Positions 1-9,117 of a stretch of DNA of 21,312 nt are shown in pieces (position 1 is the first letter of the stretch; the number at the start of each line of letters is the position of its first letter). The notes beneath the pieces are model-generated. The model was not told the DNA's origin and did not search any database. It was given only the letters and a program-made list of their open reading frames with translations. The position numbers and the translations under genes are program-made. The stretch lies in the NCBI GenBank assembly GCA_913020705.1, contig CAJWBY010000071.1, positions 1-21,312 of the forward strand, read 5' to 3'. This DNA is from an uncultured Colwellia sp. Lineage in GTDB: Bacteria; Pseudomonadota; Gammaproteobacteria; Enterobacterales; Alteromonadaceae.

Positions 1-491
1 ACAATAGCTCCTGCTGTAATACCTAGGTTAGCATCAATGACGGATGAAACACCAATAATAACAACTCCTATTGTACCAATTGATCCCCATGATGTACCAG
101 TAAGCATAGAGAAGATTATCGGAATCACAAATGCTAAAATATATATATAGCTTGGATTGATCAAATTGATTCCATAGTATATTAACATTGGGATAGTTCC
201 ACTTACCATCCATGTCCCAATAATAACACCAATAGAGAAGAGGATGAGAATGGCTGGAAAACCACGCGATATTTTCAGTACAATAGATTTTTGAATATGA
301 TCCCATTTAAAACCGATAATCAGCATTTGACCAATAGCAAAAACTGCTGCCAACATAAATACTACTTCAAGTGGAAAGACTGGTTGTCCAAAAATTTTTG
401 GACGTAAAATCATTCCATAAACGATTAATAACCCTAAAAATAAAACGGGTAATATTTTTACTATAAAAGATGAATTAGGTTTCGAACTCAT
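1..491 (-). CDS. nhaC: Na+/H+ antiporter NhaC family, N-terminal part (runs off left edge)
   Basis: This is an open frame of about 163 codons from an ATG at 489-491 to the left edge with no stop. The protein is strongly hydrophobic, with membrane segments near residues 10-27, 44-60 and 79-97 and more towards the edge. It contains NhaC-like motifs: GTWMVSGTIPMLIYYG near residue 90 and a serine/threonine/glycine-rich TGTSWGSIGTIG stretch near residue 130. NhaC antiporters exchange Na+ for H+ across the inner membrane. The ATG overlaps the stop of the upstream chimeric ORF (ATGA). There is no Shine-Dalgarno sequence before it, only an A-rich run, which is common in Bacteroidetes. Family assignment is fairly safe from the motifs. 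Whether this piece belongs to the same genome as the rest of the window is doubtful (see the findings on the left end). Confidence 0.75.
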   Translation of the reverse strand, partial: MSSKPNSSFIVKILPVLFLGLLIVYGMILRPKIFGQPVFPLEVVFMLAAVFAIGQMLIIGFKWDHIQKSIVLKISRGFPAILILFSIGVIIGTWMVSGTIPMLIYYGINLINPSYIYILAFVIPIIFSMLTGTSWGSIGTIGVVIIGVSSVIDANLGITAGAI

Positions 492-775
492 TTTTTTAGA
501 TATTTTTTATAATCTTTTTCAGATTCTACTACTATTTTCATTTGCATGTTATAGTGAGATGCTCCACAAATTTTAGCACATAACAACAAATAGTCAAACT
601 GGTAAGGCTCTAATGCTTCTTCACCGTTATCTACAATCGAAAATTGATGGCCTAATTTTGCTAGATGACTTTTTAGAATAATTTGATTCGTTTTATTATC
701 ATCTGCTGCCAATATATTTAGGCTTTTTTGTTTCGTTGAATTTGTTTTTTCTTCATGTTCAATACTGGAAGGCAT
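488..775 (-). pseudogene. Chimeric ORF: receiver-domain head joined to a cytochrome c oxidase subunit II tail
   Basis: This 95-codon ORF joins two unrelated protein pieces. Residues 20-56 read like the start of a response-regulator receiver, with an acidic ADDNKTNQ motif and the LGH...DNGEEALE stretch typical of a receiver at the C-terminus of a hybrid histidine kinase. The receiver stops before its phospho-acceptor Asp. From about residue 58 the sequence becomes the C-terminus of cytochrome c oxidase subunit II. The CuA-site signature CAKICGASHYNM is present, with both Cys, the His and the Met ligands, followed by QMKIVVES and a Lys-rich tail. The wording of this tail resembles Bacteroidetes subunits II. 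The cupredoxin core and membrane hairpin are absent, so neither half can work. The ATG at 773-775 is probably internal to a larger kinase frame. Gene fusion, rearrangement or assembly artefact are all possible; artefact is favoured. Confidence 0.7.
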
Positions 776-1757
776 GACAGCATCTATTAGTGGTAATGTT
801 CAACAATATTTAAATGATCAAGAAATTGCTAATGCTGGCGGTGGGATCGTTTCAACGGTTTCAGCTACACGCAAAGCGACTGAATCTGAATTATTAGCAA
901 GTGCGTTACCGAGATTAACGGCATTACATCATCAAGGTGTAACGACACTAGAAATAAAGTCAGGTTATGGACTTGATACGATAAATGAAATAAAAATGCT
1001 GAAAGTAGCAGGGCAGTTAGCTGAACAACTTCCGGTTACAATAAAAAGAACTTTCCTTGGTGCTCATGCTTTACCCGTCGAATATAAAGACAAGCCTGAC
1101 GCTTATATAGAGTTAGTGTGCAACGAAATGATCCCACTTATCGCAAAAGATAAGTTAGCTGATGCCGTTGATGTCTTTTGTGAAAGCATAGGCTTTAGTG
1201 CTGAACAAACTGAACGAGTATTTTCCTCAGCGCAAAAGCATGGTCTGCCAATAAAGGTGCATGCTGAGCAACTGTCTAATTTAGGTGGTACAGCGCTAGC
1301 GGCAAAATATAGTGCTCTTTCCTCTGATCATATCGAATTCTTAGATGAAGCAGGCATAAAAGCCATGAAGAAAGCTGATATGACAGCCGTTTTGTTACCT
1401 GGGGCTTTCTATTTCTTACGAGAAACACAATTACCGCCGATGGATTTATTAAGAAAACATGGCGTGCCAATGGCTATTGCAACAGACGCTAACCCAGGGT
1501 CATCACCGATTAATAATATTCAACTTATGTTAAATATGGCTTGTACACTATTTAGATTAACACCTGCGGAAGCCTTAGCGGGTGTTACTTGCCATGGTGC
1601 GAAAGCACTTGGATTATCAAAAAGCAAAGGACAGTTATCACCTGGATTTGACGCTGATATTGCGATGTGGAGTATTGATAGACCGGCAGAACTTTGTTAT
1701 CAATTCGGTGTTAACCCTCTTGATACGCTATTTGTTGCTGGTCAAAAAGTCATATAA
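774..1757 (+). CDS. hutI: Imidazolonepropionase (HutI), N-terminally truncated
   Basis: HutI hydrolyses 4-imidazolone-5-propanoate to N-formimino-L-glutamate in histidine degradation. It is a metal-dependent amidohydrolase of about 405-420 residues. The match begins near [14 protein letters not shown] and runs to the normal C-terminus. Recognisable parts are [20 protein letters not shown] (metal-ligand His), SSDHIEF and [10 protein letters not shown] (catalytic and metal-binding Asp). The first ~80 residues are missing, including the HxH metal-binding motif of strand 1, so the product as read cannot be active. The first ~18 residues do not look like HutI, so the true junction probably lies between about 775 and 830. 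No good ribosome-binding site precedes the ATG at 774. No other hut gene is nearby. Identity of the body is secure; the 5' end is broken or misassembled. Confidence 0.85.
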   Translation: MTASISGNVQQYLNDQEIANAGGGIVSTVSATRKATESELLASALPRLTALHHQGVTTLEIKSGYGLDTINEIKMLKVAGQLAEQLPVTIKRTFLGAHALPVEYKDKPDAYIELVCNEMIPLIAKDKLADAVDVFCESIGFSAEQTERVFSSAQKHGLPIKVHAEQLSNLGGTALAAKYSALSSDHIEFLDEAGIKAMKKADMTAVLLPGAFYFLRETQLPPMDLLRKHGVPMAIATDANPGSSPINNIQLMLNMACTLFRLTPAEALAGVTCHGAKALGLSKSKGQLSPGFDADIAMWSIDRPAELCYQFGVNPLDTLFVAGQKVI

Positions 1758-1936
1758 TTTCACTAAATAGGCTTATGATTAAGTGAGTTCTTAATTCCAT
1801 CATGAGTCTATTCAAAAAACTAACTATACAATATCATCTATATTGCTTAGTCTAGGCATCTATATACCTGTGCTCTTTCAATCTTTATCGAGAAATTTAC
1901 GGGTATAAATTTGTTGTAATTATGTAAAGGTGATTT

Positions 1937-4021
1937 ATGGAGTTTTTTCGTTTAGCGCGCTTATCCTTGACTAAGAATTTGGCATCAGTTTTTGGTCTGT
2001 TTTTCTTCTCTAATACTGTACAAGCGGCTTCATTTTCATTCACTGAATTTAATATTGCCTTTGTCTTGGGGTTAATGTTCCCTGTAATATTAATTATTGC
2101 ATTAGTTAAGCCTTTAAATAATATTCGTCTTCGTTATCCAACGTTGATTTCTATCAGTGTTTTAGTAATGCTGTATTCTTTAGCCTATTCTAAAAGTTAT
2201 CAAAGCGAATTAATTCTTTCATCTGCAATGATTTTTTCATCAGTCTTATATTTTTGGTTAAGAAGCACTTATTCAGCGCCCTCTAAAAAAATAAACTATT
2301 TGATCAATTTTACTGTAGTCGCAACAGCAATCTCTTTTGTTTTTAGTTTATGGTTTCTCCCTAATGTTGATGGTTATTTAGCATGGCTGGTGGCGAGTGT
2401 TGTGGTGCTTTTATGCGCAGGTGCTGCTGTTCTTTCATCTAAGAAAATAAAGGACCCGAGTAGCATGAGATTAGCGATGCAGTGGTTAATACACCTTAGC
2501 TTCGTGGTTATTCTTTTTGCATGGTTAAATGCAGTTATAAGCGCTACATGGTTAGTCTCTGCAATCGTTATTTCCTATTCAGCGGCTTTAATTAATGGTT
2601 GTTGGTATTTGGTGCAAGCTGTTCGTAAAGAACTCAATAGTATTGATGAAAATTCCAGCGACATATCACAGTCGTATTTGTTAGATCCTGCAACTAACTT
2701 ACCGAGCTATCAACAAGCTCTTGAAAAATTGCACGCTATTATTAAGCAGAAACCAAAAAGTCGGTTCGTTACCATTGTATTTAAACCCGTGAATTTTCAA
2801 GCGGTAAACACTGTCTTAGGTCACCATAATTCGGATATATTATTATTACAACTCGCTTACTGTTTACAAAAGGAAGTTGCTGAAAATGAGTTGTTAGCTA
2901 ACTTTTCAGACGATAAGTCACCGATAAAAATTGCACGATTGCAAGGGTTACACTTTCTGGTGGTACTTGATTTAAGTGCAGATAACTATCCCGATAATAC
3001 TAAAGTTGAGCAAGTCTGCCGTGAACTCACTGCCGCAGTACCAAGTGCGATGAGCTTTAAAAGCTTCTCTCTTAATTTTGAACTAGCATTCGGTGCAGCC
3101 TATATAGGAGAACACAGTCATAGTGTGAGTGAAGTCATTTCATTTGCTGAAGATGCTTTACTTGTATCTGAAAAAAATCAAAGAGTTGTCAGTTATTTCG
3201 ATCACAACAATGCGCTTTTTACCGAAAAGCAACTTCATCGCATGGACCGATTAAAGCGCGATGTTGCCGATGAAAAATTACATTGGTATTTATTGCCTCA
3301 AATATGCTTAAAGAATAGAAAGGTATTGGGTTTTCAAACTGAAGTGCATTGGTATTGTGAAGACAATACTCCCAGAGAATTAAGTGAATTTATTGATATT
3401 GCCGAGCACAGTGGTGATATATACCTGCTAACAAAACAGATGATTGTACAAGCATGTAAAGCTATTGCTCAATTGAAAATAGTAGGATTTGAAAAACCAG
3501 TTACCATTATATTTGCGAGTAAAGAATTGCTTGACCCTGCACTCATTGATTATATTTCTTTACAAATAAAAGAACACAATATTGATAAAAATCAATTGAT
3601 TGTAGAGTTTAAAGAAGCGTTAATATTATCTGCTAGCCAAAGAGCAAAAACGATTATAGATCAATTAAAATCATTAGATATAAATGTAGCGATTGGTGAC
3701 TTTTCTGGAAGTTATGAGTCATTAAGGTATTTACGCAAAGTTAGCATTCATCAAGTAAAAATAAATTGTGATCTTTTGAATGATAATAACAACGAAAGTG
3801 ACGGTTCAGATAATGCCATTATTAATGCACTTGTCAATTTAACCCGTGCAATGAAGTTACCGCTTATTGGTACATCAATTAATAATAGTAATGTTGAGCA
3901 ATCGTTCATTTCTATGGGAGGCGAATTTGCTCAAGGTCGACACTTAAGTCGTGGCGTTGTTTTTGATGAAATTGAAATTTGGACCAAACGTTGGTTAGAA
4001 CAATATCCTTATAGAGAATAA
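1937..4021 (+). CDS. Membrane protein with degenerate GGDEF and EAL domains (probable non-catalytic c-di-GMP effector)
   Basis: This 694-residue protein has a hydrophobic N-terminus with a possible signal sequence ending near the VQA at residues 28-30. About seven membrane segments follow (39-59, 70-84, 93-107, 121-141, 147-166, 183-200, 203-226). A GGDEF-like domain spans about 250-420 and an EAL-like domain about 430-690. The cyclase motif GGDEF is replaced by QGLHF (336-340) and the phosphodiesterase EAL by TEV (468-470). The usual DDFGTGYSSL is IGDFSGSYESL, and AEGVET is GTSINN. So neither c-di-GMP synthesis nor hydrolysis is expected. Such proteins usually act as c-di-GMP or protein-binding regulators. 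The ATG at 1937 has a good AAAGGTG site 6 bases upstream. The gene appears to be a single unit, convergent with rraA 30 bases downstream. Confidence 0.85.
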   Translation: MEFFRLARLSLTKNLASVFGLFFFSNTVQAASFSFTEFNIAFVLGLMFPVILIIALVKPLNNIRLRYPTLISISVLVMLYSLAYSKSYQSELILSSAMIFSSVLYFWLRSTYSAPSKKINYLINFTVVATAISFVFSLWFLPNVDGYLAWLVASVVVLLCAGAAVLSSKKIKDPSSMRLAMQWLIHLSFVVILFAWLNAVISATWLVSAIVISYSAALINGCWYLVQAVRKELNSIDENSSDISQSYLLDPATNLPSYQQALEKLHAIIKQKPKSRFVTIVFKPVNFQAVNTVLGHHNSDILLLQLAYCLQKEVAENELLANFSDDKSPIKIARLQGLHFLVVLDLSADNYPDNTKVEQVCRELTAAVPSAMSFKSFSLNFELAFGAAYIGEHSHSVSEVISFAEDALLVSEKNQRVVSYFDHNNALFTEKQLHRMDRLKRDVADEKLHWYLLPQICLKNRKVLGFQTEVHWYCEDNTPRELSEFIDIAEHSGDIYLLTKQMIVQACKAIAQLKIVGFEKPVTIIFASKELLDPALIDYISLQIKEHNIDKNQLIVEFKEALILSASQRAKTIIDQLKSLDINVAIGDFSGSYESLRYLRKVSIHQVKINCDLLNDNNNESDGSDNAIINALVNLTRAMKLPLIGTSINNSNVEQSFISMGGEFAQGRHLSRGVVFDEIEIWTKRWLEQYPYRE

Positions 4022-4051
4022 CGAAATAATTTAATACTCGCTTGTCGGATA

Positions 4052-4537
4052 CTATTCAATATCTAATGGTTCTGGCGATAAAATAATACCTGTATTGTCA
4101 GCATAAATATGATCTTCAGGTAAAAATGTTACTCCAGCAAAATTTATCGCTAAATCACTCTCACCGATATCTTCATCGCTAGCACCCACGGGAATAGACA
4201 CTAAACATTGAATCCCTAAATCAAGTTCTTCTAATGCGTCAACGTCTCGAACACTGCCGTAGCAAACAATACCTTCCCAGGCATTTTTAACTGCTTGTTC
4301 AGCGATTGATAAATCGATAAGTGCTCGTCGAGTTGAGCCGCCACCATCAATAACCAGTACTTTTCCTATTCCATTTTCTGTGACAATTTTCTGAATTAAT
4401 CCATTATTTTCAAAACATTTTATCGTCACTACCTGACCGCCAAAAGAGCTTCTCCCCCCATAATTACAAAAGATAGGATCAACCACATCAATTAAGTCGG
4501 CATAAATATTACAGAGTTCTGAGGTATTGTATTCCAT
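4052..4537 (-). CDS. rraA: Ribonuclease E activity regulator RraA
   Basis: RraA binds RNase E and inhibits its endonuclease activity, so it globally slows mRNA decay. It belongs to the RraA / DlpA trimer-forming fold. The 161-residue length equals that of E. coli RraA. Diagnostic stretches are [12 protein letters not shown] at the N-terminus, [28 protein letters not shown] (about residues 79-95), [14 protein letters not shown] (about 108-121) and the C-terminal [12 protein letters not shown]. The ATG at 4535-4537 is preceded by AAAGGA eight bases upstream. In E. coli rraA is close to menA and hslUV. Here it is on the same strand as hslUV, but two c-di-GMP/chemotaxis genes and a DUF971 gene lie between, and menA is not seen. 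High confidence. Confidence 0.95.
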   Translation of the reverse strand: MEYNTSELCNIYADLIDVVDPIFCNYGGRSSFGGQVVTIKCFENNGLIQKIVTENGIGKVLVIDGGGSTRRALIDLSIAEQAVKNAWEGIVCYGSVRDVDALEELDLGIQCLVSIPVGASDEDIGESDLAINFAGVTFLPEDHIYADNTGIILSPEPLDIE

Positions 4538-4570
4538 GGTGTATCCTTTGATTTTTCACTTTTATACCTT

Positions 4571-4598
4571 AGTATAGCTAGATGAGATATAGGAACAA
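4571..4598 (-). promoter_or_regulatory. Candidate sigma-70 promoter for rraA
   Basis: On the minus strand there is a -10-like TATACT (5 of 6 to consensus, at 4571-4576) with a weak -35-like TTGTTC (4593-4598) separated by 16 bases. It lies about 35 bases upstream of the rraA ATG. The -35 is poor, so this is only a pattern match. Confidence 0.3.
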
Positions 4599-4723
4599 CT
4601 GTTGTGTGCAATCTATTCGGTTGTAATTAGCAGTAGAAAAAAAATAATAAGAGTGACTGACTTGAATTGCTTCACAAAAGAATATTTAATGGTTCATTAT
4701 TACTTAATAGAGAATATAACATA

Positions 4724-6724
4724 ATGGGTGAAAAAGACTTCTACCATAATTTACTATTTTCTGTTGAAGCTATAGTCTTTGGATTACTAACCGCACTTCT
4801 ATATATGTACTATCGCGGCTTAGGACGGCAGTACGTTAAATACTGGATGTTAAGTTTATTATCGTTAAGTGCTCATCAAGTATGCCTTGCCATTGAAACC
4901 CAACTCACAAACTTGAGTGTTATCTCAATAGAAAAAGTTATCCTTACGTGTTTTATTCAATTCAGTCTTTATTTTCATCTATCCGCTCTCTTACTCGGTA
5001 TTTATAGTGCCGCTTCTAATAAAAAAACCTCTGAAAGTCTAACTTATTCAGCTTTTATATTTAGCGCCATTCTTGCCCTCACGTCAACGTTACTTTATGG
5101 GTTTGAAGTGAGTGAAGTCTATAACCGATTTTACTTACGTGAAAGTTTACCGGCGTTTGTGATGGGGTGTGGTTTACTTGTAACAGCCTTTTACCTTTTT
5201 AATTCTTCTAAAAAATATTTTTCTACGCGTGTATTTATTTTCTATTGCGTTGTCATGGGCTTAAGATATATTTTCTTTTCTTTTCTTTCTATTGTCCTTA
5301 TCAATGAATACTGGTTTAGAGAATTAACCGAGGTTTTGATTTATTTTGATATGGGAGCCTTTACAATTCTAGCCTTTTCTATGCTCATTTGGATGCAAGG
5401 AGCAGAACGAAATATTGCTATTTCAGCAATGAATAAAGCACAATATTTAGGGAAACATGATTCGTTAACAGGGGCGCTAAATCGACAACAAGTAATGGAA
5501 AAGCTTCCTTTAATCATCCAGAAATCAGAAAGTAGTCAACGTAATTTAGCTGTTTTTTTATTGGATATAAAACGCTTTAAATTTGTAAATGATACTTATG
5601 GCCTTAAAGTGGGGGACGCAATTTTAGGTGAGATAGCCAGTCGATTAGACGGAAGTATTTTTTTGCCGCAAGTAATAGGCCGCTTGAGTGGAGACTCTTT
5701 TGTTTTTGTTATTGATGGCGTGGATGAAAAGCAACAAGTTGCAGCAATAGATCATTTACATGGTTTAATAAACCGCGCCTATTACATCAAGCAACATAAA
5801 GTATTGTTACAGTGTTCCATAGGCTATTGCTTATACCCTCAAGATGGGATGTTAGCTGAAGATTTATTGCAAAAAGCTAATTTAGCACTCGCTCAAGCTG
5901 AAAGCCAAAATATAGCAACAGTTAAATATATAGAAGGTATGCAATCACATGGCCGAAGATTACTGGCGATGGAAAAAGAAATTCGTCATGGATTTGAAAA
6001 GCATGAATTTGTTTTATATTATCAGCCTCAGCTAAACTTATTAAACAACCGTATTGAAGGCTTTGAAGCACTTGTTCGTTGGCAACATCCGAACCGTGGT
6101 TTATTACAGCCAGCCGATTTTTTACCTGATATAGAATCCCTTAACCTATTTAGTGATCTTGACAGTTATGTCTTGGAAGAAGCGTGTCAGGGGATTGCTC
6201 GATGGTATAAAGCGTATAATCGCCGAGTCACCGTTGCTGTTAATATAACAGCAGTGGAATTTCAAGATCCTAAACTTATCGAAAATATCCAAGCCCTCCT
6301 TTTTAAATACCAAATCCCTCCTCGATGTTTAGATTTGGAAATCACTGAAAACGTTGTTATCACAGAAATGAAAACAGCGATGAATACCATTGTCACCTTA
6401 CAAAATATGGGCATTAAGGTATCAATTGATGATTTTGGTACTGGTTACTCATCATTAGCCTACTTACGAAAATTACCTATAGATAAAATAAAAATTGATA
6501 AAAGTTTTATAGAAGAAGTCGAAAGTAATGACTCTGACTTTACCATTGTAAAGTCCATGGTCGAACTTTCGCACGGCTTAGGTAAACGTGTGTTAGCTGA
6601 AGGTGTTGAAACAGAAGAACAACTGCGCTTATTACGCAATATTGGTTGTGATGCAGTTCAAGGATATTACGTCAGTAAACCTGTGCCAGAAAATGATTTA
6701 AAGAAATATTTTATTCGTACGTAA
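4724..6724 (+). CDS. Membrane GGDEF-EAL protein, probable c-di-GMP phosphodiesterase with inactive cyclase domain
   Basis: The protein has 666 residues from the ATG at 4724. A TTG start at 4667 would add 19 residues, but neither start has a strong ribosome-binding site and the ATG lies just before the first membrane span. About seven membrane segments occupy residues 10-225. A GGDEF domain (about 240-405) keeps DIKRFKFVNDTYG but has SGDSF in place of GGDEF (322-326), so cyclase activity is unlikely. The EAL domain (about 415-660) looks complete: FEALVRW with the EAL motif (448-450), Asn in AVNIT, Glu in LEITEN, the DD pair in IDDFGTGYSSL (568-569), Lys in IKIDKSF, Glu in LAEGVET and QGYYVSKP. 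It should hydrolyse c-di-GMP, perhaps tuned by GTP binding to the GGDEF domain. It is divergent from rraA and is followed by a chemoreceptor gene on the same strand. Confidence 0.88.
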   Translation: MGEKDFYHNLLFSVEAIVFGLLTALLYMYYRGLGRQYVKYWMLSLLSLSAHQVCLAIETQLTNLSVISIEKVILTCFIQFSLYFHLSALLLGIYSAASNKKTSESLTYSAFIFSAILALTSTLLYGFEVSEVYNRFYLRESLPAFVMGCGLLVTAFYLFNSSKKYFSTRVFIFYCVVMGLRYIFFSFLSIVLINEYWFRELTEVLIYFDMGAFTILAFSMLIWMQGAERNIAISAMNKAQYLGKHDSLTGALNRQQVMEKLPLIIQKSESSQRNLAVFLLDIKRFKFVNDTYGLKVGDAILGEIASRLDGSIFLPQVIGRLSGDSFVFVIDGVDEKQQVAAIDHLHGLINRAYYIKQHKVLLQCSIGYCLYPQDGMLAEDLLQKANLALAQAESQNIATVKYIEGMQSHGRRLLAMEKEIRHGFEKHEFVLYYQPQLNLLNNRIEGFEALVRWQHPNRGLLQPADFLPDIESLNLFSDLDSYVLEEACQGIARWYKAYNRRVTVAVNITAVEFQDPKLIENIQALLFKYQIPPRCLDLEITENVVITEMKTAMNTIVTLQNMGIKVSIDDFGTGYSSLAYLRKLPIDKIKIDKSFIEEVESNDSDFTIVKSMVELSHGLGKRVLAEGVETEEQLRLLRNIGCDAVQGYYVSKPVPENDLKKYFIRT

Positions 6725-6794
6725 AATTTATCCCCCACCGTAATAATTATTAACTATACTCAAAATATTATTAATTTTTAGGGTCTTTTTTTAT

Positions 6795-8654
6795 ATGCTT
6801 ATAAAGCACAAGTTAATATCAAATACAGCGATAATTGTTGTAGCGATGGTTTTTATGCTCTTTTTATTGAGTTTTTCTGTCGGTTCATTAGAAGATGATG
6901 TGGGTGTTGTTCGAAGTATAGGAGATATAGAGTCTGGTGTTTTAGAGTTGAGACGTAATGAAAAAGACTTTCTCGCTCGAAAGGATCTTAAGTATTTAGA
7001 TAAATTTAATAAAAAAATCACGCATATTAAAAAAACACTTAGCGATCTTGAACGTTCATTTATTGAAAATAATAATGATACTAGAGAAATAAAACAATTA
7101 ACGAATGTATTGGTAGACTATAACAAGCATTTTAAATCTTTGGTTGAAGCGCAACAGCGCATTGGCTTAAATCCAAAAGACGGCCTATATGGCGAATTAC
7201 GTTCCGCCGTTCAGGAGGTTGAAAAGCTTTTAGGTAATCAAGAGTTTAAGTTGTTAAGTAATATGCTGCAATTAAGGCGCAATGAGAAAGACTTTATGTT
7301 ACGCCTTGATGAAAAATATTTAACTCGCTGGCAAGACAATGCGAGTACTTTTGTTGATAATATTAATGAAAGCTCATTAGATAGTTCACTTAAATCACAA
7401 GTCATTAAACTACTTGCCGTTTATCAAAGTAGTTTCGAGAACTTGGTCAACGCTCAAAAAGAAATGGGCTTAGATTCAAACAGTGGTATTCAAGGTGTTA
7501 TGCGAGCAACAGTGCATCAAGTTGATGACCTTACCAGTAAGTTGGTCGTTAAAACACAAAAAACGATTGAAGATCATGTTTTTTACGTTGATACCATATC
7601 TTATAGTGTTTCCATTATAATTTTAATTATAGCGCTAGTTTTTGGCATAGTTGTGAGCCGCAGTATTTTGTCAGGCATTACACAACTTAAAGATACGATG
7701 AACCAAGTTGCTGAAACTCAGAATTTATCGCTAGTCGTTAATACCAGTAGCGCTGATGAAATTGGTGAAATGGCGATTGTTTTTAATAATATGTTGGGGA
7801 GCTTTAGAGATTTAATTACTTCTGTTAATCATTCTGTTACTACTGTTAATACAGCAACTGATAGCTTATCTCAAAATATCCATCTTGCTAATTCTGGTGT
7901 TGACTCTCAAATTCAACAAACTGATATGGTGGCTACGGCTGTAACAGAAATGGTCGCTACCGTTGATGAAATAGCTAATAATACTAACGCTGCTGCTAGC
8001 AAAGCTGAAACTACAAATAATAACGCTATTATTGGAAAAGAAGGTGTTACACAAACTATTGCTAAAATTGACCAGCTTTCTGAAAAACTAAAAGAGTCAG
8101 AAAGCATTGTTCAAGAGCTTGCTAAAGATAGCCATACTATAGGTTCGGTATTAGATGTAATTCGAGGTATTGCAGAGCAAACTAATCTACTTGCACTAAA
8201 TGCAGCTATCGAAGCCGCAAGAGCTGGCGAACAAGGGCGAGGCTTCGCCGTTGTTGCAGACGAGGTGAGAACATTAGCGAGTCGCACACAAGATTCTACA
8301 CAAGAGATCGAAACAATTATTAGTTCACTGCAAGGGCGAACAAAAGAAATTGTTTCTCATATGGCCATTTGTCGAACTCAGGGGCAAGACAGTGCTGATC
8401 AAGCAAGTTCTGCAGGTCAAATGTTAGAAGAAATAACTCATGATGTTTCTACCATTATGGAAATGAATACAGCCATTGCATCTGCAATTCAAGAGCAAAG
8501 CACCGTTGCATCGGAAGTTAATAAACATGTGGTTGAAATTAGAGATGTAGCAGAGCAGGCGGGTCAAATATCCCATCAAAATGCCGAAATGAGTGAAGAG
8601 TTATCTCAACAAGCGGGTGTGTTAAATAGTGAAGTAAGTCGATTTACAGTTTAG
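6795..8654 (+). CDS. Methyl-accepting chemotaxis protein with HBM-type sensor domain
   Basis: This 619-residue chemoreceptor has membrane span 1 at about 11-30 and a periplasmic all-helical sensor at 31-265. Span 2 is at about 270-288, then a HAMP region (289-342) and the cytoplasmic signalling hairpin. The hairpin tip, at 459-496, has the conserved [20 protein letters not shown] and [15 protein letters not shown] motifs that contact CheA and CheW. The sensor looks like a helical bimodular (HBM) domain. Its two halves share an LRRNEKDF motif at 52-59 and 160-167, and [10 protein letters not shown] is echoed by [13 protein letters not shown] receptors such as Pseudomonas putida McpS sense organic acids; the ligand here cannot be predicted. 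There is no C-terminal CheR/CheB-docking pentapeptide. An AGGG lies 12 bases before the ATG. No che operon is in the window. Confidence 0.93.
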   Translation: MLIKHKLISNTAIIVVAMVFMLFLLSFSVGSLEDDVGVVRSIGDIESGVLELRRNEKDFLARKDLKYLDKFNKKITHIKKTLSDLERSFIENNNDTREIKQLTNVLVDYNKHFKSLVEAQQRIGLNPKDGLYGELRSAVQEVEKLLGNQEFKLLSNMLQLRRNEKDFMLRLDEKYLTRWQDNASTFVDNINESSLDSSLKSQVIKLLAVYQSSFENLVNAQKEMGLDSNSGIQGVMRATVHQVDDLTSKLVVKTQKTIEDHVFYVDTISYSVSIIILIIALVFGIVVSRSILSGITQLKDTMNQVAETQNLSLVVNTSSADEIGEMAIVFNNMLGSFRDLITSVNHSVTTVNTATDSLSQNIHLANSGVDSQIQQTDMVATAVTEMVATVDEIANNTNAAASKAETTNNNAIIGKEGVTQTIAKIDQLSEKLKESESIVQELAKDSHTIGSVLDVIRGIAEQTNLLALNAAIEAARAGEQGRGFAVVADEVRTLASRTQDSTQEIETIISSLQGRTKEIVSHMAICRTQGQDSADQASSAGQMLEEITHDVSTIMEMNTAIASAIQEQSTVASEVNKHVVEIRDVAEQAGQISHQNAEMSEELSQQAGVLNSEVSRFTV

Positions 8655-8664
8655 ATTTATGGTT

Positions 8665-8700
8665 TCTCTTGAATATACAGAACATTGTATTTTCAAGAGA
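8665..8700. terminator. Hairpin downstream of the chemoreceptor gene
   Basis: TCTCTTGAATATAC (8665-8678) pairs with GTATTTTCAAGAGA (8687-8700) with a single mismatch and an 8-base loop. It sits 10 bases after the chemoreceptor stop and 24 bases beyond the end of the convergent DUF971 gene, so it could end both transcripts. Neither side has a strong T-run, so intrinsic termination is uncertain. Confidence 0.4.
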
Positions 8701-8723
8701 GATTCTTACATAGAGTATGTTGT

Positions 8724-9089
8724 TTATTTTACTTCAACAAAATTAATTGAGGATTCTCTATTTTGACTGCTGGTTAAATTGTCACAGTATTTTTGCCAGT
8801 TAATTTCATGGTTTTCATATAAATTTACGAATATTTCTTCCGAATATATTGCGCTATGTTTATCGTCAAACACTAAGCGATGACCGTATTTTCCTAAAGG
8901 TTCAATACGTGTTAGCTGAATGTTTTTTTTATGAAACACTTCTGGTGTAGTATTGCTTTGCTTAGGTTTTAAAGCTGCAGGAGAGAACACCCTCAAGTAC
9001 TCATAATCAAAATTAAGTTGAAGATTGTTATCAAAACTAAGCGTTAACTTTTTTTGTTTACTATTCATAGAAAACTGGATAATACTCAT
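8724..9089 (-). CDS. DUF971 family protein (gamma-butyrobetaine hydroxylase-like N-terminal domain)
   Basis: This small soluble protein is 121 residues from the ATG at 9087-9089. Alternatives are an upstream TTG at 9104 (126 residues) or an ATG at 9068 (114 residues); GAGTAG five bases before the chosen ATG supports it. It matches the DUF971 pattern: LTLSFDNNLQLNFDYEYLRV, then FSPAALK, a central KNIQLTRIEPLGKYGHRLVF, FDDKHSAIYS and a C-terminal WQKYCDNL. The same fold is the N-terminal Zn-containing domain of gamma-butyrobetaine hydroxylases. Stand-alone bacterial copies have been linked to Fe-S cluster or ubiquinone-related work, but function is unsettled. It lies directly downstream of hslU on the same strand, separated from it by a terminator. 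Family call good, function unknown. Confidence 0.8.
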   Translation of the reverse strand: MSIIQFSMNSKQKKLTLSFDNNLQLNFDYEYLRVFSPAALKPKQSNTTPEVFHKKNIQLTRIEPLGKYGHRLVFDDKHSAIYSEEIFVNLYENHEINWQKYCDNLTSSQNRESSINFVEVK

Positions 9090-9117
9090 TTGTCTACTCA
9101 ACAATAATTTATTGGAA

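Noticed and set aside
34..306. A 90-codon minus-strand frame rich in Trp, Tyr and Cys
   Set aside because: It overlaps the NhaC frame in another phase, and its composition is that of an out-of-frame membrane protein.
1758..1936. Gap between hutI and the first GGDEF-EAL gene, examined for a terminator or small gene
   Set aside because: No convincing hairpin, promoter or coding frame was found apart from the ribosome-binding site before 1937.
6721..6750. Possible sigma-28 (FliA) promoter for the chemoreceptor, TAAAATTT followed by a CCG...ATAA-like stretch
   Set aside because: The -35 half looks good, but the -10 half is not at the correct spacing and has an extra base.
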